Origin: an uncultured Methanobrevibacter sp.
GTDB lineage: Archaea > Methanobacteriota > Methanobacteria > Methanobacteriales > Methanobacteriaceae
DNA length: 64,000 bases
Reading direction: 5' to 3'
Assembly: GCF_937881195.1 (NCBI RefSeq)
Contig: NZ_CALGFC010000053.1
Location: 1-64,000 of the forward strand
A model generated the notes under the pieces. The model was not told the DNA's origin, searched no databases, and saw only the letters and a program-made list of their open reading frames with translations. The position numbers were made by a program, and so were the translations under genes. Positions 54,433-63,847 of this stretch are shown here, piece after piece (within the stretch, counting starts at the first letter, position 1; every line of letters starts with the position of its first letter).

Positions 54433-56817
54433 ATTAGCTATAGGTTTTCAATTATTGTACCTGCATATAATGTGGAAGAAAATATCTCTGATACTCTTGA
54501 TTCAATTTTAAATCAGAGTTTTCAAAATTTTGAGGTTATAATAATTAATGATGGTTCTACAGATTCAACACAGAAAATAATTGATAAATATTCTAATAAA
54601 TATTCTAATATCAATGTTATAATCCAAGAGAATCAAGGAGTAGCTATTGCCCGTAATAATGCTTTAGATGTAGCTAAAGGAGAATATATAGGATTTTTAG
54701 ATCCAGATGGTGACCTTTTTGCTGAAGATTCTTTTTATCATATTAATGAAACCATAAATTTCCATGAATCTAATGGTGAAACTCCTGATTTAATTATAGG
54801 TCCACAAACTACTGTTGATACTTGGTCAAAAAGGTCTTATAAAAATGCAAAAGAACTTTCTCTTTCAGATGATATTCTTCCTCATGATGAAAGGATAATT
54901 TGGACTATGTTAATATTAAATAAGATGTTTAGAAGGGAGAAAATTTTGGAAACAGGTGTTAAAATGCCTATTTTAACTCATGCAAGTGATGCTGGATTTT
55001 TCTTTTCTTTTTTATATAATTGTAAAAAAATTGTGGGTTGCCCTCATGATTTTTTAATATATAAAAAAAGATTATTCTTAGAAGATTCCTCTCTTTCACA
55101 GGATTCCAATTTGAATTCTGTTAATTCTTATTATAAATCTTATAAAATCATATTAAACTCTTTTAACACTTATTGTATAAATTATAAGAACGAATTGAAA
55201 AAATATGGTCAAAATGATAGATTATATGAATTTGAAAGAAATGCTTTAAAATATATCGATACCCTGATATATAAGGAGCTCACTGCCCTATTTATTAATA
55301 TAACCTATAGATTTTTTTGGAGATCGGATATTAAAACATTAAAGCGATGTAAGGAAATTATTAATCAATTAAGAGATGATTTATTTCCTGGAACATGGAC
55401 TAAGGTAGTGGAAAATAATAGTGATCTCAAAATGAGTGATTTAATAATTAAAAACGATGAAATGGCAAAAAATCCAATAATTTCTATAGTCTTGACTGAT
55501 TTGAGAATCAATAATGGAGATAAAATTGCTTTAGATTTAGATTCTTTAAATAGGACTATTTTAAATTGTTATAATTCACATTTCCCTTCTTTTGAATTAA
55601 TTATTTCAGAAGAGTTGTTTAATAGTTTAAATAATGAAATAATAAATAAACCAAATATTCAGGTTGTTAAATCTAAATCAAATGAAGAATTTAAAAACAA
55701 TGCTGTTAATAAATCTAAAGGAAAATTTTTATTTTTCATTGAAGAAGATATTCTTTTTTCACCAATACTATTTAAAAAAATGTTTGATAAACTTAATATG
55801 GAAAATTATGACTGGGTTTTATTCCCTATGGATCCAGTTATTGATAAAAAATTTTCTAAAAATGATCAATATACTATAAACGAATTTTCAAAAAGAGAAA
55901 CAATTAATTCTAATTTAAAACATGATTTTTTATTATCTGATAAGTTATTTAAAAAGGATTTTTTAAAAGGGATCGATTTTAAGTTTTCTAATAATATTAA
56001 AGATGATATTCAGTTATTATACGATAAAGGGAACTATAAAAAGTTTAATGCACATTATATTTTGACTACAAATGAGCATCTTAATAACTCATTTATATCT
56101 ATAATTATTGATAATATAAAAATTGAAAAATCTGAATTAGAAGATTTGTTAAAATCAATTTATAACCAAACTTTCAAGTCCTTTGATATATATTTAAATA
56201 AAAATTTAAAAGATAAAGTTTCTAATGAATATATCTCTATGAATAATTTTAATATTTTGGGAAATGATAATTTTAGAAAAACAATTATAAAAGAATCTAA
56301 ATCTAAATATTTATTATTCGTTGATATCCCCGTTACTTATGATAATTCTTTTTTGGAAAAAACATTCTCTAAATTGGAATCATTAAATGATAAACAAGAA
56401 TTTGGAGAATTTTCATTTTTATCAACACCAATTTTTAATTCTGATAGCAAAAGTCTATATAATTTTTCAACTCAAGAATTGGCGTATTTTTATAAAAAAA
56501 CTCCCTATCCTTCTAATAAATCAAAATTCTTAGTTTTTGATTTGTATTTATCTAATAAACTTGTTAACATTGATTATTTAAGAAAAAATAAAATATTTTT
56601 TAATAATTACTATAAAGATGTTTTAAAATTATATAGGGAATCTAAATCAATTAGAATTTATCAAAAATTAATATCTACCAATTTATCTCAAAAAGTAATG
56701 TTTAAATCTTCATTTAAGAATGGAAAAATTCCTTTTTCCTATTCATTATTTTATAGTACTCATAGGATGTTTTTAATATTGCTTTATATTAAAGAAATAT
56801 TAAATGGTGAAAAATAA
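54433..56817 (+). CDS. Multi-domain GT2 glycosyltransferase, probable ATT start
   Basis: This is a protein of about 794 residues. Residues 1-250 are a complete GT-A domain: SYRFSIIVPAYNVEENISDTLDSILNQ, INDGSTDSTQ, and GFLDPDGDLF as the metal site. Two weaker GT2-like units follow at about 345-480 (ISIVLTDLR...FLFFIEEDI) and 555-680 (ISIIIDNIKIEKSELEDLLKSIYNQTF...YLLFVDIP), both lacking clear DxD motifs. The first conventional codon is GTG 54472, but the conserved FSIIVPAYN strand lies upstream of it. ATT 54433 gives it back, with AGGAGG seven bases before. The stop overlaps the next ATG (TAATG). Confidence 0.75.
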   Translation: MSYRFSIIVPAYNVEENISDTLDSILNQSFQNFEVIIINDGSTDSTQKIIDKYSNKYSNINVIIQENQGVAIARNNALDVAKGEYIGFLDPDGDLFAEDSFYHINETINFHESNGETPDLIIGPQTTVDTWSKRSYKNAKELSLSDDILPHDERIIWTMLILNKMFRREKILETGVKMPILTHASDAGFFFSFLYNCKKIVGCPHDFLIYKKRLFLEDSSLSQDSNLNSVNSYYKSYKIILNSFNTYCINYKNELKKYGQNDRLYEFERNALKYIDTLIYKELTALFINITYRFFWRSDIKTLKRCKEIINQLRDDLFPGTWTKVVENNSDLKMSDLIIKNDEMAKNPIISIVLTDLRINNGDKIALDLDSLNRTILNCYNSHFPSFELIISEELFNSLNNEIINKPNIQVVKSKSNEEFKNNAVNKSKGKFLFFIEEDILFSPILFKKMFDKLNMENYDWVLFPMDPVIDKKFSKNDQYTINEFSKRETINSNLKHDFLLSDKLFKKDFLKGIDFKFSNNIKDDIQLLYDKGNYKKFNAHYILTTNEHLNNSFISIIIDNIKIEKSELEDLLKSIYNQTFKSFDIYLNKNLKDKVSNEYISMNNFNILGNDNFRKTIIKESKSKYLLFVDIPVTYDNSFLEKTFSKLESLNDKQEFGEFSFLSTPIFNSDSKSLYNFSTQELAYFYKKTPYPSNKSKFLVFDLYLSNKLVNIDYLRKNKIFFNNYYKDVLKLYRESKSIRIYQKLISTNLSQKVMFKSSFKNGKIPFSYSLFYSTHRMFLILLYIKEILNGEK

Positions 56818-57815
56818 TGAGAATTTCTATTGTTATTCCTAATTTTAATGGTTTGAACTTTTTAAAAATTTGTTTAAATTCATTAGAGCGAAAATTTTCA
56901 GAAAAATTAAGAATCAATCATTTATATATAATAATTATAGATAATGGATCAACTGATGGAAGTAGGGAATATTTAAATGATAAATTAAAAAATGAAAATT
57001 TAAAAAACATCACTTACAATGTTTTATTTAATAATATAAATTTAGGGTTTTCGAAAGCTGTAAACCAAGGAATAAAATTTTCTAATTCAAATGATTCTAC
57101 TTATATTTGTTTACTTAATAATGATGTTGAAATAACTTCTGATTTTTTTTATTATTTAGTTGAATCTATAGAAAAAGATGATAAAATTTTTAGTGTAAGT
57201 AGTAAAATGCTTCAATATAACAATAAGGATTTAATTGATGATGCTGGTGATGAATACACTTTATTGGGATGGACAAAAAAATCAGGGGATGGATTATCTT
57301 CAAAAAACTATTCAAAATCTAGAGAAATATTTAGTAGTTGTGCTGGTGCTGCTTTATATAGAAAATCAATTTTAAACAAAATTGGATATTTTGATGAAAA
57401 TTTTTTTGCATATATGGAAGATGTTGATATTTCTTACAGGGCACAAATATATGGATATAAAAATGTTTATTCTCCAAAAGCAATTGTTTATCATGTTGGT
57501 AGTGGTAGTAGTGGTAGTAGGTATAATGAGTTTAAAATAAAACTTGCTGCTCGTAATAATATATGGTTGATTTATAAAAACATGCCATGGCCTCAAATAG
57601 TTATTAATATCGGATTTTTATTTATTGGATTTTTAATAAAATATTTATTTTTCTTTAAAAAGGGTTATGGAAAACTATATTTAAAAGGATTAAGAGAAGG
57701 AATATCCAATAGGAAAAAAATAGATAAAATAAAGTTCAAATCATCTAATTTGAAAAATTATATGAGAATAGAGTTTAGATTAATATTAAATACTTTTAAA
57801 TTAATTTTTAAATAG
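56817..57815 (+). CDS. GT2 glycosyltransferase, rhamnosyltransferase-like
   Basis: This 332-residue protein has a GT-A domain: ISIVIPNFNGLNFLKICLNSL, IIDNGSTDGSREYL, NLGFSKAVNQGI, CLLNNDVEI as the metal site, CAGAALYRKSILNKIGYFDENFFAYMEDVDISYRAQIYGYKNVY. This pattern with the ED-x-D-x-S/C-x-R motif is common in WbbL-like rhamnosyltransferases. A hydrophobic helix near 262-280 suggests membrane attachment. dTDP-rhamnose genes in the window make rhamnose a plausible donor. The start ATG overlaps the preceding stop by one base. Confidence 0.83.
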   Translation: MRISIVIPNFNGLNFLKICLNSLERKFSEKLRINHLYIIIIDNGSTDGSREYLNDKLKNENLKNITYNVLFNNINLGFSKAVNQGIKFSNSNDSTYICLLNNDVEITSDFFYYLVESIEKDDKIFSVSSKMLQYNNKDLIDDAGDEYTLLGWTKKSGDGLSSKNYSKSREIFSSCAGAALYRKSILNKIGYFDENFFAYMEDVDISYRAQIYGYKNVYSPKAIVYHVGSGSSGSRYNEFKIKLAARNNIWLIYKNMPWPQIVINIGFLFIGFLIKYLFFFKKGYGKLYLKGLREGISNRKKIDKIKFKSSNLKNYMRIEFRLILNTFKLIFK

Positions 57816-57907
57816 TTTAAAATTTTTTTTAGGTTATTATTTATTTAAAACGATTTTTAAAACAAATTTCTATTGGCATTCTTAGGTTTTTAAAATTATT
57901 TGGTCAT

Positions 57908-57953
57908 GATATTGGCAAATATTTTTGAATGATATTGGCAAATATTTTTGAAT
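57908..57953. repeat. Perfect 23-bp tandem duplication
   Basis: Two exact adjacent copies (57908-57930 and 57931-57953), each beginning GATATTGGCAAATATTTTTG and ending AAT, lie in the 299-bp gap between two GT2 genes. Nothing else was recognised in that gap. Confidence 0.9.
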
Positions 57954-58114
57954 AATTTTATATATATGCACGATAATATTTTTATGGATAATAATTAAAA
58001 TATTTATAATGCTTAAAATATTCATGCCTAAAAATTTGATTTAAATTATGTTTTAATAAAATTAATTTTTACTAAATTATATATGTTAAAATTTAAAGTT
58101 GACTTAGTGATTAG

Positions 58115-58987
58115 ATGGATTTATCAATTATAATTGTTAATTACAGAACTTTTGAACTGACAAAAAATACTATTAAATCAGTTATAAATAACACTGAAAA
58201 TTCTTATGAAATTTTTGTAGTTGATAATAATTCTATGGATGGCAGTTATGAAAAACTGAAATCTTTTTTTAAAAATGAAATTTCTATGGGTAAAGTAATA
58301 TTCATAGCTAATTCTTCTAATCAAGGGTTTGCTGTAGCTAATAATTTGGCTATAAAAGAAAGTAAAGGGGAGTTTATCCTTCTGTTGAATTCGGATACTT
58401 TAATAAAGGAGAACTCTATTGATAAATGCTTAAATTATGTAAAAAATCAGGATAAAGTCGGAGCTATTGGATGTAAAATAATTTTACCCAATGGAGATTT
58501 AGATAAAGCATGTAAACGTAGCTTTCCAAACCCTAAAAATTCTTTTTACAAGTTATTTGGGTTTAATAGGATTAAAAAAAATTCTAATTCTAATGACTAT
58601 AATTTAGACGCTCTTGATGAAAATGGGATTTATGAGGTAGATAGTCTAGTTGGAGCTTTTATGCTTGTTCGAAGGGAAACCATAAATGAGATTGGGCTTT
58701 TAGATGAAGATTATTTTATGTATGGTGAAGATATTGATTGGTGTTATAGGATAAAAGACGCTGGATGGAAAATTTTATACTATGGGGAAGCAGAAATTAT
58801 TCACTATAAAGGAGCAAGTAGTAAAAAACAAAAATCTAAGTTGATATATGAATTTTACAGAGCTATGTATCTTTTTTACAATAAACATTATAAAAATAAA
58901 TATTCATTTTTCACTAGATTTTCCGTATATCTGGGGATTATAATCCTTTTAATAATTAAATTGTTTTTTAATCTTTTTAAGAAATAA
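58115..58987 (+). CDS. GT2 glycosyltransferase, WbbL-like rhamnosyltransferase
   Basis: This 290-residue GT-A protein has LSIIIVNYRTFELTKNTIKSV, VVDNNSMDGSYE, NQGFAVANNLAIKESKGEFILLLNSDTLI, VGAFMLVRRETINEIGLLDEDYFMYGEDIDWCYRIKDAGWKI and EIIHYKGASSKKQ. These closely match bacterial dTDP-rhamnosyltransferases of the WbbL type. Its C-terminal hydrophobic helix (about 266-285) suggests membrane association. AGTGAT precedes the ATG. Donor identity is inferred from family and from rfbABCD in the window. Confidence 0.85.
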   Translation: MDLSIIIVNYRTFELTKNTIKSVINNTENSYEIFVVDNNSMDGSYEKLKSFFKNEISMGKVIFIANSSNQGFAVANNLAIKESKGEFILLLNSDTLIKENSIDKCLNYVKNQDKVGAIGCKIILPNGDLDKACKRSFPNPKNSFYKLFGFNRIKKNSNSNDYNLDALDENGIYEVDSLVGAFMLVRRETINEIGLLDEDYFMYGEDIDWCYRIKDAGWKILYYGEAEIIHYKGASSKKQKSKLIYEFYRAMYLFYNKHYKNKYSFFTRFSVYLGIIILLIIKLFFNLFKK

Positions 58988-59144
58988 TAATACTTTGATT
59001 TATATAATTAGTATTAAATAGGGATATAAATTTATATAAATCAAGACAATCATATAAATAATAGTAAGTATATATATGCTTATTATTTATTGATTAGTAA
59101 ATTGTATAATATTCTATAAAATGATTATACAAGTAAGGTGTAGA

Positions 59145-60554
59145 ATGATAAAACAAAACCAAAGACTTTTGAATGCAATATTAGTTATAACTGATGCTTC
59201 AGTGGTTGTTTTGGCATTTATTGCGGCTTGGGTTTTGAGATTTAAAACAACTATATTTGGGCCATTAGGAGGATTTTTGCCCTTTGAAAAATATTTATTA
59301 TTGGCAATTTTTATTATTCCTTTATATCTGATATTTTATTATTTTTCAGGTTTATATAAGCCTTTTAGAAATCAATCAAATATAATATCTGAAGCTACAG
59401 ATATTATAAAAGTTAATGTGTTGGTTTTTGTTGTATTAATTGCATTGTTATTTGTTATAGATCAACCTAATTATTCTAGAAAGTTGATTTTTGTTTTTGC
59501 ATCTTTCAGCACAGTATTTGCTATAACTGAAAGAGTGATATTTAGGTCTATATTAAAAAATATACGTTCTAATGATAAAAATCTTAAGCACATCCTGATT
59601 GTTGGGGATGGAGAATTGGCTACAAAATTTGCTAGAAAGATTGTATTAAAAAAATATCTCGGTTATTCAATAAGTGGATTTTTAGGTTCCCATCATAAAA
59701 TTGGATATGTAATGGAAGGAACTAATGGTGCATCGGTAATAGGAGGGATAAATGATTTAGATGAATTTTTATCTAATAATCAATATGATAGGGTTATAAT
59801 AGCCATACCTCTTAAATATTATGATAATCTAACAAAATTAGTCGATATATGTGAAAATCAGGGCGTAAAAGCTGAAATAATCCCTGATTATTATAGATAT
59901 TTCCCTGCAAAACCTTCTGTTGACATGATAGATGAATTGCCTATAATTAATATTCGTTATGTTCCATTGGATGATGCTTTAAATAGATTCATGAAAAAAA
60001 TCTCTGATATTATAATATCTGTAATAGCTATCATTATAACTTCTCCAATAATGATATTAACAGCAATTGCTATTAAAATAAGCTCTCCGGGACCTATAAT
60101 ATTTAAACAAGAAAGAATTGGTTATCAAAGAAAACCTTTTATGATGTATAAATTTAGAAGCATGAAAGTACAGGATAATAATGAAGAAAAGTCCGAATGG
60201 ACTACTGAAGATGATCCTAGAAAAACAAAAGTGGGGAATTTTATTAGAAAAACAAGTATTGATGAGTTACCTCAATTTTTCAATGTTTTAAAAGGGGAAA
60301 TGAGTGTTGTAGGTCCAAGACCTGAAAGGCCATTTTTTGTGGAAAAATTTAGGGATGAAATACCAAAATATATGGTAAAGCATCAGGTTAGGCCAGGTCT
60401 TACTGGATTGGCACAAGTCCATGGATACCGAGGAAATACTTCTATTAAAAGACGTATTGAATATGATATTGAGTATGTAGAAAATTGGTATTTTGGGTTG
60501 GATATATTAATAATGTGGAAAACAATCTTAAAAGGAAATAAAAATGCTTATTGA
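59145..60554 (+). CDS. Polyprenyl-phosphate sugar-1-phosphate transferase (WbaP/exopolysaccharide family)
   Basis: This protein of about 469 residues has five N-terminal hydrophobic helices (about 8-130), a Rossmann-like central domain beginning HILIVGDGELATKFAR, and a C-terminal bacterial-sugar-transferase domain. The last contains FKQERIGYQRKPFMMYKFRSM, the catalytic DELPQFFNVLKGEMSVVGPRPERP and VRPGLTGLAQVHGYRG. It transfers a hexose-1-phosphate from a UDP-sugar to a lipid phosphate, starting a lipid-linked glycan. In an archaeon the lipid could be dolichyl- or undecaprenyl-type phosphate. ATG 59145 follows AAGGTG. An in-frame ATG eight codons upstream lacks a site. Confidence 0.9.
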   Translation: MIKQNQRLLNAILVITDASVVVLAFIAAWVLRFKTTIFGPLGGFLPFEKYLLLAIFIIPLYLIFYYFSGLYKPFRNQSNIISEATDIIKVNVLVFVVLIALLFVIDQPNYSRKLIFVFASFSTVFAITERVIFRSILKNIRSNDKNLKHILIVGDGELATKFARKIVLKKYLGYSISGFLGSHHKIGYVMEGTNGASVIGGINDLDEFLSNNQYDRVIIAIPLKYYDNLTKLVDICENQGVKAEIIPDYYRYFPAKPSVDMIDELPIINIRYVPLDDALNRFMKKISDIIISVIAIIITSPIMILTAIAIKISSPGPIIFKQERIGYQRKPFMMYKFRSMKVQDNNEEKSEWTTEDDPRKTKVGNFIRKTSIDELPQFFNVLKGEMSVVGPRPERPFFVEKFRDEIPKYMVKHQVRPGLTGLAQVHGYRGNTSIKRRIEYDIEYVENWYFGLDILIMWKTILKGNKNAY

Positions 60555-61341
60555 TCTTTTATTATAAATATTATTCTCTGTTTTTAACTATTTCCAATAT
60601 ATTTTTCTATTTCCAATATATTTTCCTATTTTCAATATATTTTCCTATTTTGTGTATATTTAATTATTTTAAAATATATCTCATTCTATCAATTATCTAT
60701 TTTCTCTCTTTCAAAAGTTTCAATTTTCATGAAAAATCTGTTTAATTATATTTTTATTAAATTTTTTACTATTTTTTACAATATTCTTTATTTTTTAATT
60801 TTATCAATAATATGTTTATTTTCTGAATATCTAATTATCTAATTATAATTTTATAAATAAAATGTAATAATATTTATATTATATGTATTATTAATTTGTT
60901 TTTAGTAATACAAAAAAGATTTCATAAAAAGGTTATACTATAAAATAGTTAAAATAAATTAAAAATAAATTAATTATATAAATATTCTGATTGAAAAAAT
61001 TACAATTATGATATTAGCTATTTTATGATTTTTTATAAGATAAAAAATAATTATAATTTTTTATAATTTTTTAAATGGATATGGTATTACAAAAATATTA
61101 ATGGAAATAGAATTATAAAATTTAAATAGGTATTCGAGTATAAGAATATTTTAAAGGAGTTTAATAAAAAGTTGGATATTGAGGTTATAATATAATATTA
61201 TTTTTAATATCTAATTTTAATTATAAACACATTTTAACTAAATTTTTTAATAAAACTTTTAAAAATATTACTTTTCATCTACTTGGAAAAATTCTATTAA
61301 ATATAAACCAATAATTAGTATTTAATTTGTGAGGGTTTGGT
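60555..61341. other. Intergenic region with 19-nt repeats
   Basis: About 790 AT-rich bases lie between the glycan locus and the RPA gene. Three 19-nt units of CTATTT(C/T)CAATATATTTT(T/C) lie at 60588-60644. A good ribosome site (AAAGGAG, 61153-61159) is followed only by a 7-codon TTG frame. No RNA gene was recognised. Confidence 0.6.
60588..60644. repeat. Three 19-nt tandem repeats
   Basis: Copies lie at 60588-60606, 60607-60625 and 60626-60644, with one or two differences between copies. They start 33 bp after the sugar-phosphate transferase stop codon. Confidence 0.85.
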
Positions 61342-63720
61342 ATGGATAATGAAATTTTTGAAGAATATAATAAAATCAAAGATAAGGTCTCTGAAGAAGA
61401 GTTTTTAGAGAAAATGAATGAAAAAAAGAAAGATTATAAAGATATAAGCTTTATGAGTGATGTGGATATTGCTCGTACTGTTGTAGGGGAATATATCACT
61501 GAAAAAAATGAACATAGGTCTGAAAGTCAAGAACATTTAATGGATAAGATATCAAAATTGGAATCTGGAGCTCAAAATTTAAGTGTGATTGGAAGAGTAA
61601 TTGGTATTTCAAATCCAAAAATATTTACAAGTCGTAAAGGAAAAGATGGAAAATTAGCTAATTTGAAATTAGCAGATGATACTGGTGAAATAAGGGCCGT
61701 TTTTTGGACTGAAAATATAAAACTACTTAAAAATATTAATGAAGGAGATATTATACAAATAAATAAAGTCGATGTTAAGGATGGCTATCAATCTGGAACT
61801 AAAGAAATTCATTTACAACCTCGTTCTACTATAAATGTTTTAGAAAGTACAGATTACTTAAATTTTCCAGATTATGAGGAATTAATTACTCCTATTGAGG
61901 ATATTTCTCCAGACACGTCTGTTAATATTATTGCAAGGCTGATAAGGGTCCCTAAAATTCGTACATATGAGAAAAATGGCAAAAAAGGAAATGTATCTTC
62001 ATTAGAATTAAAAGATAAAACTGGAAAAATTAGTTACACTTTGTGGAATAAAGATACTAGTTTAATAAATAGCTTAGAATTAAAAGAGGGGGATTCATTA
62101 AAAATATTAGGTGCTTCTGCCAGAGAAAGAAATGGTGAAATTTCACTGACTCATTGGGATGGAAGAATAGTCAAAGGGGATTTTGATGTTCCTGAATATG
62201 AAGATAAAGTATTAAAAATTGCAGAAGTCCAAGAAATGAAAGATGTTTCATTATTGGGAATTGTTATTAAAATCCAAGATACTATTGAATTTGAGAGAGC
62301 TGATGGTTCTAAAGGCACAGTTAAATCTATTGAAATAGCCGATGATACTGGATCTATTAGGGTGACTCTTTGGGGTGATGATACTAATATAAACATTAAT
62401 AAAGGAGATATTATTAAAATCACTGGTGGAAATATTGAATTTGATGAATACACTGAAACTGGATATAGAGTTAATACAAATTGGAATACTCAGATAATAA
62501 CCAATCCTAATGAGAATAATGAGATTATAGACATTTTAAAAGAGTATAAGTCAAAACTAGAGCCAATCAAAATTAGTGTTATTCATGAAATTGAAGAAGA
62601 TGGTGAAGAAGTTGATGTTTTAGGTAGAATCATGTCTATGAATGATCCAAGAGAATTTCAAAGAGAAGATGGGACAACTGGTTTAGTTAGATCTGGAGAT
62701 TTAGCTGATGAAACTGGAATAGTTAGATTATCATTTTGGGATGAAAAAGCTCAAAACAATTTTGAAATAGGAAATGCATTTTTAATTGAAAATGCTAGGA
62801 CTAGGATGGGACTTTATGCTGTTGAACTCAATATAGGGAAAACTGCTAGAATAATTGAATTAGATGAAGATCAAACTGGAGATTTACCTTCTTTTTCTGA
62901 ACTTGAGGACATGATTTATACTCCTAAAAAAATTGATCAATTAGAAGAAGATGATTCCAATATAAGAGTTTTAGCAAGGATCATTGATCTTCAAGATGTC
63001 AATGAATTCCAAAGACAAGATGGTACTCCTGGATTAGTTAGAAATATAGAAATTGGGGATGATACTGGTATTATAAGAACTACTCTTTGGAATGAACAAG
63101 CAGATGCTTCTTATGAAGTTGGTGAAGCATTAAGAATAGAAAATCCTAGGGTAACTTTTAGAAATGATAATCTTGAACTTAGTATTAGTAATAGTACTAA
63201 AATAATAAAGGCAAAAGATGAGGAATTAAATGAGTTGCCTTCTTTTGAGGAATTAGAAGATATTTTATATCAATCTAAAAATATATCTGATTTGGAGGAT
63301 GATGATAGAAATATTAAAATTCAAGGAACACTTGGAGATACTTTTGGTAATAATATTCTTTCTGCTAGGTGCCCTAATTGTAATAATAGATTAGAACAAA
63401 TTGATGATGAATATGTATGTGATTATTGTGGGGAAGATGTAGAAAAACCAAAATACCTTCTAATGATTCCTGGAAGAATTGAGGATGATACTGGGGAAAT
63501 TTCAATAACATTCTTTGGAAAATTAGCTGAGAGACTTCTTGGAATGACTACTGATGAAGCAGCAGAAATAGTTGAAGAAAGTGCTGATGAAGGTGTGTTA
63601 GAGGGTAAAGTTGAAAATTTGGCAGGAATGGGCATTAAAATTATTGCAGATGTTAATTTTGATGAATATAATGAAGAAATAAGATTGAACCCTAAAAAGA
63701 TTATCTCTACAGAGTTGTAG
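61342..63720 (+). CDS. rpa: Replication protein A, six OB folds with zinc finger
   Basis: This 792-residue single-stranded-DNA-binding protein acts in replication, repair and recombination. After a conserved N-terminal helical segment (about 1-60), repeated OB folds begin near residues 80, 193, 302, 423, 540 and 657. Each has the pattern V(I/L)GRV...(L)xDxTGxIRxTLW followed by a GDxIxI strand. The last OB fold contains a zinc knuckle, CPNCNNRL...YVCDYCGE (about 676-700). The Methanothermobacter single-chain RPA is shorter, with five OB folds as I recall it, so one fold may be extra here. GAGGG precedes the ATG. radA follows 127 bp later. Confidence 0.9.
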   Translation: MDNEIFEEYNKIKDKVSEEEFLEKMNEKKKDYKDISFMSDVDIARTVVGEYITEKNEHRSESQEHLMDKISKLESGAQNLSVIGRVIGISNPKIFTSRKGKDGKLANLKLADDTGEIRAVFWTENIKLLKNINEGDIIQINKVDVKDGYQSGTKEIHLQPRSTINVLESTDYLNFPDYEELITPIEDISPDTSVNIIARLIRVPKIRTYEKNGKKGNVSSLELKDKTGKISYTLWNKDTSLINSLELKEGDSLKILGASARERNGEISLTHWDGRIVKGDFDVPEYEDKVLKIAEVQEMKDVSLLGIVIKIQDTIEFERADGSKGTVKSIEIADDTGSIRVTLWGDDTNININKGDIIKITGGNIEFDEYTETGYRVNTNWNTQIITNPNENNEIIDILKEYKSKLEPIKISVIHEIEEDGEEVDVLGRIMSMNDPREFQREDGTTGLVRSGDLADETGIVRLSFWDEKAQNNFEIGNAFLIENARTRMGLYAVELNIGKTARIIELDEDQTGDLPSFSELEDMIYTPKKIDQLEEDDSNIRVLARIIDLQDVNEFQRQDGTPGLVRNIEIGDDTGIIRTTLWNEQADASYEVGEALRIENPRVTFRNDNLELSISNSTKIIKAKDEELNELPSFEELEDILYQSKNISDLEDDDRNIKIQGTLGDTFGNNILSARCPNCNNRLEQIDDEYVCDYCGEDVEKPKYLLMIPGRIEDDTGEISITFFGKLAERLLGMTTDEAAEIVEESADEGVLEGKVENLAGMGIKIIADVNFDEYNEEIRLNPKKIISTEL

Positions 63721-63847
63721 TAATTGATAATTATTGAAGGTAATATAATAATTTAGATTAAAAGAGTTAACATTAACTCTTTAACTCTAATCTATAATTT
63801 TTGTAAATGAATTGTAAAATAGTATAAATAATATAGGGATGTTTATT

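Noticed and set aside
60551..60745. 64-codon plus-strand frame after the sugar-phosphate transferase
   Set aside because: It begins at a TTG overlapping the preceding stop, has no ribosome site, and is made of the 19-nt repeats, giving a low-complexity Phe/Tyr/Ile peptide.
61153..61197. Strong AAAGGAG site in the gap before RPA
   Set aside because: Only a 7-codon TTG frame follows, so no gene can be supported. It may be a remnant.
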